A DNA stretch of 64,000 nucleotides from Lysinibacillus sp. B2A1 (GCA_002973635.1 CP027224.1:1002501-1066500), one strand, 5' to 3'; counted from the stretch's first letter, positions 16,413-27,002 are shown. Made by a program: numbers and translations. Notes: generated by a model from the letters alone, not told the origin.

Positions 16413-17801
16413 ATGAATTTTACGACTCAAGATGTGGAAAATATGATTACAGAGCAACGTCAATTTTATTTTTCAAGAGCGACAAAGAGTGCTAAATTCC
16501 GAAAAGAACAATTAATTAAACTGAAGAAATCTATTTTAAAATACGAAAAAGAAATTTTAAATGCGCTGTATTTAGATTTGCGAAAAAGTGAATTTGAGGC
16601 ATACGCAACAGAAATTGGTATTGTGTTAGACAGCATATCTTATATGGTGAAGCATGTAGAAGAATGGATGGAGCCAGAAGCTGTTAAAACTCCTATCCAA
16701 TATCAGATGGGTAAAAGCTTTATTGTGCGAGAGCCCTACGGAGTGACACTAATTATTGGCCCATTTAATTATCCATTCCAGCTTGTTATGGAGCCATTAG
16801 TAGGAGCTATTGTTGGAGGAAATACGGCTATTGTAAAACCATCAGAAACGTCCGTGCATACAGCAGCGATTGTAAAGAAAATAATTGAGGAAACATTCCA
16901 TCCCTTCTATGTTCGCGTTGTTGAGGGGGAAAAGGAGGAAGTAACAGCCCTCATTCATGCCTCATTTGACTATATATTCTTTACAGGTAGTGTGGCAGTA
17001 GGTAAAGTGGTGGCCAAGGCGGCAGCAGAAAGATTAACACCAGTTGCCTTAGAGCTTGGGGGAAAAAGCCCTGCAATTGTTGATCAAACAGCTAATTTAG
17101 AAGTAGCGGCTAAAAGAATTGCCTGGGGTAAATTTACAAATACTGGACAGACATGTGTAGCACCAGATTATCTGCTAGTCCATAAGGATGTCTATGACCC
17201 GTTTATTAAATTATTAAAGGAAACCATTCGTTCTTTTTATGGGAAAAATGCATTGAAAAGTTCTGATTACGGTCGTATCGTAAGTTTAAGACAATTTGAT
17301 CGTCTTCAAAAAATTTTAAAGGATGAACGCGACGCTATAACATTTGGAGGAAGAACAGATCGTGATGACCTTTATATTGAGCCTACCATTATTGAATATG
17401 TGAAGTGGTCAAATCCTTCCATGCAAGATGAACTATTTGGCCCCATTTTACCGGTTATGATGTATGATGATTTACCATTAGCAATTCATCAAATACGTCA
17501 GTTACCAAAGCCTTTAGCGGCCTATTTTTTCTCAGAGCATGACAAGGCTATCCAGTACTTTTTAGAGGAGCTGCCATTTGGCGGCGGTTGCATTAATGAT
17601 ACGATTACACATGTTGGCAATTTACATCTACCATTTGGCGGTGTTGGACCGTCAGGAGTAAAAGCTTACCATGGGAAGGCCAGCTTTGAAAACTTTACGC
17701 ATCCAAAGTCCATTCTAAAAAAATCTTCGAAATTGGAGACAAATGTTCTTTTTCCACCATATAAGCAAAAAGTTAAGATTGTGCGAACAATTATGAAATA
17801 G
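16413..17801 (+). CDS. aldehyde dehydrogenase, YwdH-like
   Basis: This 462-residue class 3-type aldehyde dehydrogenase oxidises an aldehyde to the acid with NAD(P). The active-site Glu is in VALELGGKSPAIV and the nucleophilic Cys in NTGQTCVAP. IIGPFNYPFQL and IFFTGSVAVGKVV form the cofactor site. The C terminus resembles B. subtilis YwdH and fatty aldehyde dehydrogenases, and ends in a basic hydrophobic stretch (NVLFPPYKQKVKIVRTIMK) that may touch the membrane. AGGGGTG precedes the ATG. It is monocistronic, with its own terminator. Confidence 0.88.
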   Translation: MNFTTQDVENMITEQRQFYFSRATKSAKFRKEQLIKLKKSILKYEKEILNALYLDLRKSEFEAYATEIGIVLDSISYMVKHVEEWMEPEAVKTPIQYQMGKSFIVREPYGVTLIIGPFNYPFQLVMEPLVGAIVGGNTAIVKPSETSVHTAAIVKKIIEETFHPFYVRVVEGEKEEVTALIHASFDYIFFTGSVAVGKVVAKAAAERLTPVALELGGKSPAIVDQTANLEVAAKRIAWGKFTNTGQTCVAPDYLLVHKDVYDPFIKLLKETIRSFYGKNALKSSDYGRIVSLRQFDRLQKILKDERDAITFGGRTDRDDLYIEPTIIEYVKWSNPSMQDELFGPILPVMMYDDLPLAIHQIRQLPKPLAAYFFSEHDKAIQYFLEELPFGGGCINDTITHVGNLHLPFGGVGPSGVKAYHGKASFENFTHPKSILKKSSKLETNVLFPPYKQKVKIVRTIMK

Positions 17802-17807
17802 CATTGA

Positions 17808-17849
17808 GAGAGGTGTCAGACTATAAAATTTTTGACACCTCTCTGTTTT
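17808..17849 (+). terminator. terminator after aldehyde dehydrogenase
   Basis: GAGAGGTGTCA at 17808-17818 pairs with TGACACCTCTC at 17833-17843. The remaining DNA to 18130 shows only a promoter-like AT-rich stretch and the murE ribosome site. Confidence 0.85.
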
Positions 17850-18130
17850 ATGTGCTTGATTCTCCAAAGACCACATTTTCTTACTTACCTGAATTATGGT
17901 TGTCGATAAATGGCGATTATTAATAAGAAAGACCAATTTTGACGGATTATTAACTTTATATTGAAATGATAGCGTTTTCATTGAAAAAACGACTCATGAG
18001 ACATTTTATTTATCGAGAAATAAGTAGTAAAATAAATTCAATAGAAAGTGGGGGAATTCATATTGTCATTTTTTGTCGAAAAAACAATGGATGATGAAAT
18101 GAGTGTTGAGATTGATTGGAGGACTATGAA

Positions 18131-19597
18131 ATGTATGCAGAGGAATTGTTAAGTGCATTACCTTTGAAAAAAATAATTGGAGTGTTACCAGACCAAGTCT
18201 GTGATATTGTGGTGGATTCTCGAAGTGTGCAACCTAATAGCATGTTTGTTTGTATAAAGGGCTACACAGTGGATGGTCATGATTATGCAGAAAAGGCAGT
18301 CGAGGGTGGCGCGACAATCGTAGTGACTGAACATGAATTACCATTAGGAGAATCGATTGCACAGGTTATTGTGAAAGATACCGACAGAGCAGTTGGCTTA
18401 CTAGCTGCTAAGTTCTTTGACTATCCCTCAAAGGATATGGCAATGATAGGAGTAACAGGAACAAATGGCAAAACATCGGTTACAGGTATTATTCAGAATA
18501 TTATGCATGGTATGGGAGAGAAATCTGCATTAACTGGAACCATTGGCTTTAACTTAAATGGAATTTTATATGAATCTGCTAATACAACAAGCGATGCTTT
18601 ATCGACACAGCAAATGATTTTCCGTGCCAAAATGGAAGGCTGTCGTCTTATGACAATGGAGGTTTCTTCGCACGGTTTAGCATTAGGGCGTTTGGCTGGT
18701 GTCGATTATGATGTAGCCATTTTTACAAATCTTACTCATGATCATCTAGATTTCCATGGTACGATGGAGGAATATGGCCATGCAAAAGGCTTACTATTCT
18801 CTCAGCTTGGACAAGATTTAGAAAAAAATAAATTTGCGGTGTTAAATGCTGATGATGCATGGTCAGAACGCTATGCTGCAATGACACCCTTCCCAGTATG
18901 GACATATGGTTTAATAAATGAAACAGCTGATTTCCGAGCCATTAACTGTGAGTACCATGATTATATGACTTCCTTTGACGTCGAAATGCAGGAAGGGATA
19001 TTCCGCGTAAAAATGAATTTACTAGGGGAATTTAATATTTACAATGTACTTGCTGCAATGGTTGCATTTTATGGTCGTGGTTACTCTATGGAAACAATTA
19101 TTGAGCAGATTGAGCAATTGCCGCCAGTAAAAGGACGTATGGAAAAAGTTTGCTCAGATTTACCAGTGCAAATTTTTGTGGACTATGCACATACCCCTGA
19201 TGCGATTGAAAAAGCGATTGCAGCAGCGCAACCGTATAAAAAAGGAAAGCTCATCTTCCTTGTGGGTACAGGTGGTAATCGTGATAAATCAAAACGTCCA
19301 GCAATGGCGGAGAAGGCATCAGCAGCAGATTATGTGATTTTAACGACAGATGATCCGCGCTACGAAGACTATGATAGTATAACAGGCGATCTTGCCAAAG
19401 GGATGCTTCATGAACATTATGCTTGTATTGGAGATCGTGCAGAGGCTGTTCGTCACGCAATTGAGATTGCTGAACCAGGAGATATGATTATTTTTGCTGG
19501 TAAAGGTCATGAGGATTACCAAATTATTGAGAATACAAAATATCCACATAGTGATGCAGAGATTGCCATAGAAGCGGGTCGATTAAAATTCGTATAA
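18131..19597 (+). CDS. murE: UDP-MurNAc-tripeptide synthetase MurE
   Basis: This 488-residue Mur ligase adds the third amino acid to UDP-MurNAc-Ala-Glu in the cytoplasm. The N domain holds DIVVDSRSVQPNSMFVCIKG, the ATP site is GVTGTNGKTSVTG, and the central domain has NTTSDALSTQ and MEVSSHGLALGR. The substrate motif reads TTDDPRYEDY (DDPR), not the DNPR of meso-diaminopimelate enzymes. GGAGG at 18118-18122 supports the ATG at 18131. It lies outside any division/cell-wall cluster. Lysinibacillus vegetative wall is known to contain L-lysine, and DDPR is compatible with a lysine-adding enzyme, but the substrate is not proven by sequence. Confidence 0.92.
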   Translation: MYAEELLSALPLKKIIGVLPDQVCDIVVDSRSVQPNSMFVCIKGYTVDGHDYAEKAVEGGATIVVTEHELPLGESIAQVIVKDTDRAVGLLAAKFFDYPSKDMAMIGVTGTNGKTSVTGIIQNIMHGMGEKSALTGTIGFNLNGILYESANTTSDALSTQQMIFRAKMEGCRLMTMEVSSHGLALGRLAGVDYDVAIFTNLTHDHLDFHGTMEEYGHAKGLLFSQLGQDLEKNKFAVLNADDAWSERYAAMTPFPVWTYGLINETADFRAINCEYHDYMTSFDVEMQEGIFRVKMNLLGEFNIYNVLAAMVAFYGRGYSMETIIEQIEQLPPVKGRMEKVCSDLPVQIFVDYAHTPDAIEKAIAAAQPYKKGKLIFLVGTGGNRDKSKRPAMAEKASAADYVILTTDDPRYEDYDSITGDLAKGMLHEHYACIGDRAEAVRHAIEIAEPGDMIIFAGKGHEDYQIIENTKYPHSDAEIAIEAGRLKFV

Positions 19598-19687
19598 TGA
19601 ATGACCCGTTATCAATGTCTGTTTGAAATTTTTTAAGCGACAATATGCAAATTTCAATATCTCAGACATACTGATGGATGTTAAAGT

Positions 19688-19722
19688 ACCCTTTTAGTAG
19701 TCACTAAAGGGTTTTCTTTTTG
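19688..19722 (+). terminator. terminator after murE
   Basis: ACCCTTTTAGT at 19688-19698 pairs with ACTAAAGGGT at 19703-19712, followed by TTTCTTTTT. Confidence 0.8.
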
Positions 19723-19801
19723 GGGAATTCATGTAAAAAGCTTGTACGAAAGGCAAGTCTTCTTTTATTATTAGTAAGTATGAAAAAAGGAGAATGACGA
19801 G

Positions 19802-21379
19802 ATGAATTCAAATTTAGAAAAAGATATATTATCACGTCGGACATTTGCCATTATCAGTCACCCTGATGCTGGGAAAACGACGATTACAGAAAAGCTTTTA
19901 CTATTCGGTGGTGCGATTCGTGATGCTGGTACAGTAAAAGGGAAAAAAACAGGTAAATTTGCAACATCTGACTGGATGGAAATTGAAAAGCAACGTGGGA
20001 TTTCTGTAACTTCCTCCGTGATGCAATTCGATTATAATGGCTCACGTGTCAATATCTTAGATACTCCAGGCCACCAAGATTTCTCAGAGGATACGTATCG
20101 TACATTAATGGCTGTGGATAGTGCTGTTATGGTTGTCGATGCTGCCAAAGGGATTGAAGCACAAACTTTAAAGCTATTCAAAGTTTGTAAAATGCGCGGT
20201 ATTCCAATTTTTACTTTTATCAATAAACTAGACCGTCAAGGGAAAGAGCCACTTGAGCTGATTGAAGAGCTTGAGGAGGTACTGGGCATTCACGCATACC
20301 CAATGAACTGGCCAATCGGTATGGGTAAAGAGTTTCTAGGTATTTATGATCGTTATAATAAACGTATCGAGCAATTCCGTACTGATGAAGAAGAGCGTTT
20401 TTTGCCAATTGATGAAGATGGAGAACTTGCTGTTGAGCATCCTATGAAGGTCACTTCTTATTATTCACAAGCGATGGATGATATTATGTTGCTTGATGAA
20501 GCGGGAAATGCGTATTCTGAAGAAAAGATTCGACGTGGTGAACTAACTCCAGTTTTCTTTGGCTCTGCTTTAACGAACTTTGGTGTCCAAACATTCCTTG
20601 AAACTTATTTACAATTTGCCCCGACACCTCAGCCTAGAATTACCGAAGACGAACTGTTTATTGATCCTGTTGAACATGGTGAATTTTCAGGCTTTATATT
20701 CAAAATCCAAGCAAATATGAATCCTGCTCATCGTGACCGTATCGCTTTTGTTCGTATTGTATCCGGTAAATTTGAACGCGGTATGAATATGACATTATCT
20801 CGTACAGGCAAATCGTTCAAAGTGACACAATCTACACAATTCCTGGCGGATGATCGTGAAACAGTAGATGAAGCTGTTGCTGGCGATATTATTGGCTTAT
20901 ATGATACAGGAACATATCAAATTGGAGACACTGTTGTAGGTGGTAAGAAAACATTCCAATTTGAAAAATTACCACAATTTACGCCAGAGTTATTTGTGCG
21001 TGTTACAGCGAAAAACGTGATGAAATCGAAGCAATTCCATAAAGGGATTTTACAATTAGTGCAAGAAGGCGCCATTCAATATTATAAAACATTGCATACA
21101 GAAGAAGTTATTCTTGGAGCAGTTGGTCAATTACAATTTGAGGTTTTTGAGCATCGTATGAAAAACGAATATAATGTTGAAGTGAAGATGGAGCCAGTTG
21201 GTTCGAAAATTGCACGATGGATTGAAAATGTAGAGGATGTAAAAGAATCCATGTCTTCAGGACGTTCAATGCTTGTTAAAGACCGCTTTGATAATCTTGT
21301 TTTCTTATTTGAAAATGAGTTTGCTATGCGTTGGTTTGCTGATAAAAACGAAAACATTAAACTATATAGTCTTTTATAA
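19802..21379 (+). CDS. prfC: peptide chain release factor 3
   Basis: This 525-residue translational GTPase removes RF1/RF2 from the ribosome after peptide release. G1 is [10 protein letters not shown]2 lies in the RGISVTSS region, G3 is DTPGHQDF, G4 is NKLD and G5 is GSALTNFG. The C-terminal RF3 domain has [22 protein letters not shown] at 19790-19795 precedes the ATG. As I recall, RF3 is absent from B. subtilis but present in Lysinibacillus and many cocci. It is monocistronic, between terminators. Confidence 0.95.
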   Translation: MNSNLEKDILSRRTFAIISHPDAGKTTITEKLLLFGGAIRDAGTVKGKKTGKFATSDWMEIEKQRGISVTSSVMQFDYNGSRVNILDTPGHQDFSEDTYRTLMAVDSAVMVVDAAKGIEAQTLKLFKVCKMRGIPIFTFINKLDRQGKEPLELIEELEEVLGIHAYPMNWPIGMGKEFLGIYDRYNKRIEQFRTDEEERFLPIDEDGELAVEHPMKVTSYYSQAMDDIMLLDEAGNAYSEEKIRRGELTPVFFGSALTNFGVQTFLETYLQFAPTPQPRITEDELFIDPVEHGEFSGFIFKIQANMNPAHRDRIAFVRIVSGKFERGMNMTLSRTGKSFKVTQSTQFLADDRETVDEAVAGDIIGLYDTGTYQIGDTVVGGKKTFQFEKLPQFTPELFVRVTAKNVMKSKQFHKGILQLVQEGAIQYYKTLHTEEVILGAVGQLQFEVFEHRMKNEYNVEVKMEPVGSKIARWIENVEDVKESMSSGRSMLVKDRFDNLVFLFENEFAMRWFADKNENIKLYSLL

Positions 21380-21383
21380 ATAC

Positions 21384-21419
21384 AAACACGAATCGACAAT
21401 TTGCGATTCGTGTTTTTTT
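21384..21419 (+). terminator. terminator after prfC
   Basis: AAACACGAATCG at 21384-21395 pairs with CGATTCGTGTTT at 21404-21415, continuing into T. I see no gene from here to 21683. Confidence 0.9.
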
Positions 21420-21683
21420 ACAAGGAAAATTGGAGCAACATGTAGAATATATACAGTATTAGGAAATGCAGTTTATCACTACAAGTCAGGTCGACATGCT
21501 TGAGTAATAATTGATATTACCCTCACATCTTTTAGACTTTTCTAAAAATTCCGTATTCATCTATAAAATATTGCCGTTACAAGTAAACTCGTCAATAGAG
21601 GTTTAATTCATTTACCAATTTATAAAATATTCTCCTTTTCGGTTATCATAGGAAGGAAGAGATAGAGAAGGAGTTTGTACAAA

Positions 21684-24600
21684 ATGAACATTAGTGATTT
21701 TTCAATTAAAAGACCCGTTTTTACAATTGTTACAATGCTATTTGTCATTATTTTAGGTGGAGTTTCTTTATTAAAAATACCAATTACGCTAATTCCTGAG
21801 CTACATCCACCTATAGGCGTCGTTGTTACTTCTTATCCTGGTGCGAGTCCAACAGAAGTGAATGAAAAGATAACCAAGCCTTTAGAAACAACGCTTGCAA
21901 CCCTGCCAGGTATCAAAAAACTACAGTCTACCTCGCAAGAAGGATCCAATTTAATTGTACTTGAGTTTAATTGGTCAACCAATATAGAGAATGTACAGCT
22001 TGATATTTTACAGCGAATTGATATGACCCCCTTACCGAATGATGCTGAGAAGCCTAGCTTTCTAAAGTTTGACCCATCTCAATTTCCGATTATACAGCTT
22101 TCACTTCGTGCAGAAAATGATGATGTAGACGTACGATTATTGGCGGAGGACTTAGAAAAAGAGCTTCGTCGAACAGCAGGAGTCGCAAGTGTAAATGTCT
22201 CTGGTAAGCTTGTAGAAGAAGTTCAACTAACTTTAGATGAATCAAAGCTAGTTGAAAGGGGATTAACGCAAGCCGATATAATACAAATCATTCAATCGAA
22301 TAATGTATCTCTTCCAGGGGAGCCCGTATTAACAAACGATGGAAAAATGCTAACTACACGTATCCTGAGCACATTAGGTACACCTGAAGACATTGCTGAT
22401 TTAATTGTTTCAGTAAATCCATTAGATGGTAAAGCCTTGACAGTTGGAGATGTAGCAGTTGTTGAACGTGCAGAGCAAAAATCCATGACGACAACAAAGG
22501 CAAATAACCATCCGGCTGTATTAATGTCTGTTCTACAGGAATCAGATGCGAATACAGCAGAGGTATCGAAGGCTTTTCAAGATGCGTTAAATGAATTATT
22601 AACAAAGAAACAATATCAAGGAATTGTTGCTGATGTATTAACAGATCAAGGAAACTATGTAGATTTGGCGATTAGCAATATTGGATCGTCATTACTTTTA
22701 GGTGGCTTATTTGCAATGTTCGTGCTATTTGTCTTTTTACGTAGCGTGAAAAGTCCTATTATTATAGGCATTGCTATTCCATATTCGGTAATTGTCACAT
22801 TTGTTTTAATGTATTTTGCGAACTTCTCCCTCAATATTATGACATTGGGAGCTTTAGCACTTGGGATTGGGATGCTTGTTGATAATGCCATCGTTGTTAT
22901 TGAAAATATTGAGCGTCATCTAGGAATTGGTAAAAACCCTATAATAGCAGCTAAAGAAGGGACGAAAGAGGTAGCGCTTGCCATCACTGCTTCCACTCTT
23001 ACTACAATTGCAGTATTTATTCCTGTCATGTTTATTGAGGGATTAATAGGACAGATTTTCACAGAATTTGCCTTAACGATTTCCTTTAGTTTAATTGCAT
23101 CTTTAGTGGTTGCATTAACGGTTGTTCCAATGCTTGCAAGCCGTCTTTTAAAAATAAAAGCTGTGAACATTTATGAGAAACGTAATGAGTCATTCTTATA
23201 TAAAAATTATAAAGCTTCCATTGTTTGGGTATTGAGACATCGAATGCTTATCCTTATCTCAACAATCGTATGTTTTGGCATCGCGCTGTTTGGTCTTATG
23301 CGAATTGGTACAGAGTTTTTGCCTTCAACCGATGAAGGGTTTACTTCTATTAATGTAAATTTAGAGAAGGGTGTTGCTGTATCTGAAACGGAGAAAGTAG
23401 TTGCGAAAATTGAAGATCGCTTAAAACAGGAGAAGGATGTGGATGTATATGTCAGCTTAGTCGGTGGTACACAACAATCACAGGCTCGTGGACAAACAAG
23501 TGCAAATCAGGCTGAGCTTTATGTAAAGCTGGTTCCTTTAGCAGATAGAAAACGTTCAATCTTTGAATTTGTTGAGGAGCTTGAGCAAGATATACATGCA
23601 GAGCTAGGTGAACAGGCAGAAATCACTTTTAATGTCTCCACATCAACTGGCTCATCTCCAAATACCTTGACATTTAGATTGACAGATTCTGATGAGCAGA
23701 GGCTTCATAGTGCTGTCAATAAAGTACAACAGGAGCTTTTAAAGGTAAATGCTGTGACTAATGTTTCCACAGATTTAGATAACACTGTAAAAGAAATTCA
23801 AGTGGAGGTAGACCGAGAAAGGGCAAAAGATTACGGATTTGTTCCTGCACAAATTGCACAAATGGTTAATCAAATGACAAAGGGACAGCTAACTACACAA
23901 ATCATTGCAGAGGATGGTGCAGTATTACCTGTCTATACAGGCTTTGGACATTTATTTAATGATAGTATTGAATCTTTAAAATCAATGCAGCTACGTTCTC
24001 CTGCTGGCTTATTTGTAAAGCTTGAGGATATAGCTACTGTTGCTGTTCAAGAAGGGCCAGTATCAATTAGACGTTCTGATCAAGCGGCAGCTGTAGCATT
24101 TTTTGTAGAGTATGAAACAAAGGAATCTTTAGGAGGTATTTCGGCTAAAGTAGACCAAGCATTGCAAAAGTCTAATTTACCTTCTGAAACACAAGTAATC
24201 TTTAGTGGAGATCGTGAACTTTATGATAGTGCCATCAATGATATGCTATTAGCCGTTGCACTAGCTGTAGTGCTTGTATATATCGTAATGGCAGCACAAT
24301 TCGAATCATTTAAGCATCCATTTGTAATCATGTTTACGGTACCATTAATGATTATTGGTGTTGCCATAGCAATGTTTATGACGAATACGCTAATTGGGGT
24401 GACCTCTGTTATAGGCATCTTAGTCCTTGTAGGTATTGTCGTTAATAACGGAATTGTGCTTGTAGATTATATTAATCAGCAAAAGTCTAAGGGAATGGGG
24501 ACCTATGATGCGATCTTACTTGCTACCCAGGACAGGCTCCGCCCAATTTTAATGACAGCACTCACGACCATTTTAGGTTTGCTACCACTTGCACTAGGCT

Positions 24601-24737
24601 TTGGTGAAGGAACAGAGATGAATCAGCCTATGGGTATTGCAGTTATTGGCGGACTTGTTACATCAACTTTGCTGACATTATATATTGTACCGACAGTTTA
24701 TAGCTTAATGGATAAAGAAACTCGGAAGATGCGGTAG
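21684..24737 (+). CDS. RND family efflux pump, SwrC/AcrB-like
   Basis: This 1017-residue RND permease has the two-fold architecture of twelve membrane spans and two large extracytoplasmic loops. It opens ISDFSIKRPVFTIVTMLFVIILGG. The proton-relay segment reads LGIGMLVDNAIVVIENIERH in TM4, where AcrB has two aspartates and this has DN, and the second half has VGIVVNNGIVLVDYINQ. Gram-positive members such as SwrC/YerP work without an outer-membrane partner and export surfactants or drugs. AAGGAG at 21668-21673 supports the ATG at 21684. No periplasmic adaptor gene is adjacent. Confidence 0.9.
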   Translation: MNISDFSIKRPVFTIVTMLFVIILGGVSLLKIPITLIPELHPPIGVVVTSYPGASPTEVNEKITKPLETTLATLPGIKKLQSTSQEGSNLIVLEFNWSTNIENVQLDILQRIDMTPLPNDAEKPSFLKFDPSQFPIIQLSLRAENDDVDVRLLAEDLEKELRRTAGVASVNVSGKLVEEVQLTLDESKLVERGLTQADIIQIIQSNNVSLPGEPVLTNDGKMLTTRILSTLGTPEDIADLIVSVNPLDGKALTVGDVAVVERAEQKSMTTTKANNHPAVLMSVLQESDANTAEVSKAFQDALNELLTKKQYQGIVADVLTDQGNYVDLAISNIGSSLLLGGLFAMFVLFVFLRSVKSPIIIGIAIPYSVIVTFVLMYFANFSLNIMTLGALALGIGMLVDNAIVVIENIERHLGIGKNPIIAAKEGTKEVALAITASTLTTIAVFIPVMFIEGLIGQIFTEFALTISFSLIASLVVALTVVPMLASRLLKIKAVNIYEKRNESFLYKNYKASIVWVLRHRMLILISTIVCFGIALFGLMRIGTEFLPSTDEGFTSINVNLEKGVAVSETEKVVAKIEDRLKQEKDVDVYVSLVGGTQQSQARGQTSANQAELYVKLVPLADRKRSIFEFVEELEQDIHAELGEQAEITFNVSTSTGSSPNTLTFRLTDSDEQRLHSAVNKVQQELLKVNAVTNVSTDLDNTVKEIQVEVDRERAKDYGFVPAQIAQMVNQMTKGQLTTQIIAEDGAVLPVYTGFGHLFNDSIESLKSMQLRSPAGLFVKLEDIATVAVQEGPVSIRRSDQAAAVAFFVEYETKESLGGISAKVDQALQKSNLPSETQVIFSGDRELYDSAINDMLLAVALAVVLVYIVMAAQFESFKHPFVIMFTVPLMIIGVAIAMFMTNTLIGVTSVIGILVLVGIVVNNGIVLVDYINQQKSKGMGTYDAILLATQDRLRPILMTALTTILGLLPLALGFGEGTEMNQPMGIAVIGGLVTSTLLTLYIVPTVYSLMDKETRKMR

Positions 24738-24755
24738 GCTCAGGGGGAATGAGAG

Positions 24756-25841
24756 ATGGGAGTTCAATTTTTTACAGGTTTTCCAGGATTCATTTCAAGT
24801 CAATTGATAAGGGAGATTTTTCGAAAAAATCAGGCACAGGAAGTTATAGTTATCGTTTTGGCGGGAGAATTAATAAAGGCTAATTTTGAAAAAGATTCTA
24901 TTATCGCGGAGTTTCCAAATTGTTCGATTCGCATAGTGGAGGGAGATATTACATTACCGAATCTTGGGCTAGAAAATCAAACAGTACAGGAAATTGTATC
25001 TCAAATAGAAGTGCTTTGGCACTTAGCTGCTATATATGATTTAGCAGTACCACGTGATATAGCTTGGAAGGTAAATGTGCATGGTACAACGATGGTCAAT
25101 GATTTTGTTCGAAGTCTTCCGAATTTAAGACGTTATATGTACTTTAGTACAGCCTATGTGGCAGGTACACGTGAAGGTGTTTTAAAAGAAAATGAACTCA
25201 TTCGTCCTCCTGCATTTAAAAACTATTATGAGGAAACAAAATATGAGGCAGAGCATCGTGTAGAAGATTTAAAATCAGAAATTCCATTAACGATTATTCG
25301 CCCTGGTATTGTGCGTGGTCATTCGGAAACGGGAGAAACAATAAAATTTGATGGCCCCTACTTCTTTTTAAATATGGTGGACAAGCTAAAATGGTTGCCT
25401 TTTATCCCGTATATCGGTCAATCTACCTCAACAATTAATGTAGTTCCAGTAGATTATATTATTAATGCTTCAACGTATCTAGTTGATGAAAAGTCTGCTG
25501 AAGGAAAGACCTTACATTTAACAGATCCGAATCCACATCCTATACAGGAAGTATATCGATCAATGGTAAAGTTGTTAACGAATCAAAATCCTAAAGGACA
25601 ATTACCCTTGATTCTAGCAAAAGTATCTTTGCAAGTTCCGCTTATTCGAAAAAAGCTTGGGGTAGAACTGGAAACGTTAGACTACTTAACGTGGAATGCT
25701 CATTTCGATACAACTGAAGCAGCGGCGATTTTAACAAAGGGTGGGATTACATGTCCAGATTTTATAGAAACGATGCCTATAATGATTGATTTCTATTTAG
25801 CACATAAAGAAGATAAAAACTATCAAATTCAGATAAAATAG
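24756..25841 (+). CDS. SDR family oxidoreductase (thioester-reductase-like)
   Basis: This 361-residue extended SDR has an N-terminal FTGFPGFISSQLI NAD(P) site and a YxxxK in NYYEETKYEAEH. A serine sits in YMYFSTAYVAGTREG, and LTIIRPGIVRGHSETGET follows. This pattern fits the NAD_binding_4 (fatty acyl/thioester reductase-like) group. The substrate is unknown. It begins 19 bp after the RND gene, with a G-rich ribosome site (CAGGGGGAATGAGAG), so the two may be cotranscribed. Confidence 0.75.
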   Translation: MGVQFFTGFPGFISSQLIREIFRKNQAQEVIVIVLAGELIKANFEKDSIIAEFPNCSIRIVEGDITLPNLGLENQTVQEIVSQIEVLWHLAAIYDLAVPRDIAWKVNVHGTTMVNDFVRSLPNLRRYMYFSTAYVAGTREGVLKENELIRPPAFKNYYEETKYEAEHRVEDLKSEIPLTIIRPGIVRGHSETGETIKFDGPYFFLNMVDKLKWLPFIPYIGQSTSTINVVPVDYIINASTYLVDEKSAEGKTLHLTDPNPHPIQEVYRSMVKLLTNQNPKGQLPLILAKVSLQVPLIRKKLGVELETLDYLTWNAHFDTTEAAAILTKGGITCPDFIETMPIMIDFYLAHKEDKNYQIQIK

Positions 25842-25949
25842 CATCTCACATATATCCAATCAGCTATTAGATGAACTAGTAGATAGATAATTTTGCCACC
25901 AATTAATGATAGTGCTATAATAATTTTTACAGAAGAACACCTTCGACAT

Positions 25950-26142
25950 TTTGTCAAAGGGGAGTAGCTAGCAGATACGAGCGTTGTAGCTGGTTTCACA
26001 TTCGTCAGGACATGGTTTTTACCATCGGATGTGATAGTAAATAACTCTATGCTCATTAGTATAGAGATGAAGTTTCTTGAAGAAGGGATTTATTTACTTA
26101 GCGAGACCTTTGCCTTTTCATAGGGCAGAGGTCTTTTCTTTT
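25950..26142 (+). promoter_or_regulatory. yybP-ykoY manganese riboswitch
   Basis: The leader contains AAAGGGGAGTAGC at 25955-25967, the conserved start of this riboswitch class. It ends in an intrinsic terminator whose left arm AGACCTTTGCC (26104-26114) pairs with GGGCAGAGGTCT (26123-26134) before a T-rich tract. AGACCTTTGCC is characteristic of the class. The next gene is a TerC-family exporter, its usual target. Mn binding is expected to prevent termination. The assignment rests on motif and context recall. Confidence 0.85.
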
Positions 26143-26196
26143 GTACCTGTATAGTAATGACTAATTTGGGTATACAGAGATAGAGGAGGCACTAAC

Positions 26197-26961
26197 GTGG
26201 AAGCAATTTTATTACAATATGGGTGGGTACTTATTGTACTTATTGTTTTAGAAGGGTTATTGGCAGCAGATAATGCAGTCGTAATGGCTGTAATGGTAAG
26301 ACATTTACCGCGTGATCAACAAAAAAAAGCATTATTTTACGGATTATTTGGCGCATTAATTTTCCGATTTTCAGCGCTATTTATTATTACAGTGCTAGTG
26401 AATTATTGGCAAATTCAAGCACTTGGAGCAGCGTATTTATTATTCATGTCAGCTAAAAATATATATGATTTACGCCATAAAGAGGATTCAACAGATGAAA
26501 CGAATGAGAAAGTAGCGAAAAGAGGTAGTGGTTTCTGGATGACGGTGCTTAAGGTAGAGGCTGCGGATATTGCATTTGCTATTGATTCTATGCTTGCAGC
26601 AGTAGCAATAGCAGTCACGCTACCAGAGCTAGGACATTTTGATATTGGCGGTATCAATGGTGGTCAATTTACAGTAATGTTACTTGGCGGATTTATTGGC
26701 GTAATCATGATGCGGTTCGCTGCACAATGGTTTGTAAAAGTATTAAATGACTATCCTTCACTTGAAACGGCTGCGTTTTTAATTGTAGGATGGGTTGGTG
26801 TGAAGCTTGTTGTGTTAACATTGTCACACGAAAGAGTTGGTATTTTACCAGTGGAGTTCCCTCATTCTACAGTGTGGGAGGTAACTTTTTGGATTGTACT
26901 AGTAGCCATTGCACTAGTAGGTTATTTAGTAGGAGTACGGAATAAAAATCAGACACATTAA
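26197..26961 (+). CDS. TerC family Mn exporter, YkoY/MeeY-like
   Basis: This 254-residue polytopic membrane protein has about seven spans. The TerC signatures are LEGLLAADNAVVMAVMVRHLP in the first third and VEAADIAFAIDSMLAAVAIA in the middle; the acidic D/N residues there are likely metal ligands. TerC proteins behind yybP-ykoY riboswitches export manganese and help metallate secreted enzymes. It starts with GTG preceded by GAGGAGG. The riboswitch makes Mn-induced expression likely. Confidence 0.88.
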   Translation: MEAILLQYGWVLIVLIVLEGLLAADNAVVMAVMVRHLPRDQQKKALFYGLFGALIFRFSALFIITVLVNYWQIQALGAAYLLFMSAKNIYDLRHKEDSTDETNEKVAKRGSGFWMTVLKVEAADIAFAIDSMLAAVAIAVTLPELGHFDIGGINGGQFTVMLLGGFIGVIMMRFAAQWFVKVLNDYPSLETAAFLIVGWVGVKLVVLTLSHERVGILPVEFPHSTVWEVTFWIVLVAIALVGYLVGVRNKNQTH

Positions 26962-26968
26962 TTTTTTT

Positions 26969-27002
26969 GAGGAATAGTCATATCTATTCCTCTTTCTTTT
27001 TT
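26969..27002 (+). terminator. terminator after TerC gene
   Basis: GAGGAATAG at 26969-26977 pairs with CTATTCCTC at 26984-26992, followed by TTTCTTTTTT. Confidence 0.85.

Noticed and set aside
18063..18152. TTG-started 29-residue frame overlapping the murE start, with GGGGG upstream
   Set aside because: It could be a coupled leader peptide, but it has no conservation evidence and a poor start codon. I leave it as unproven.
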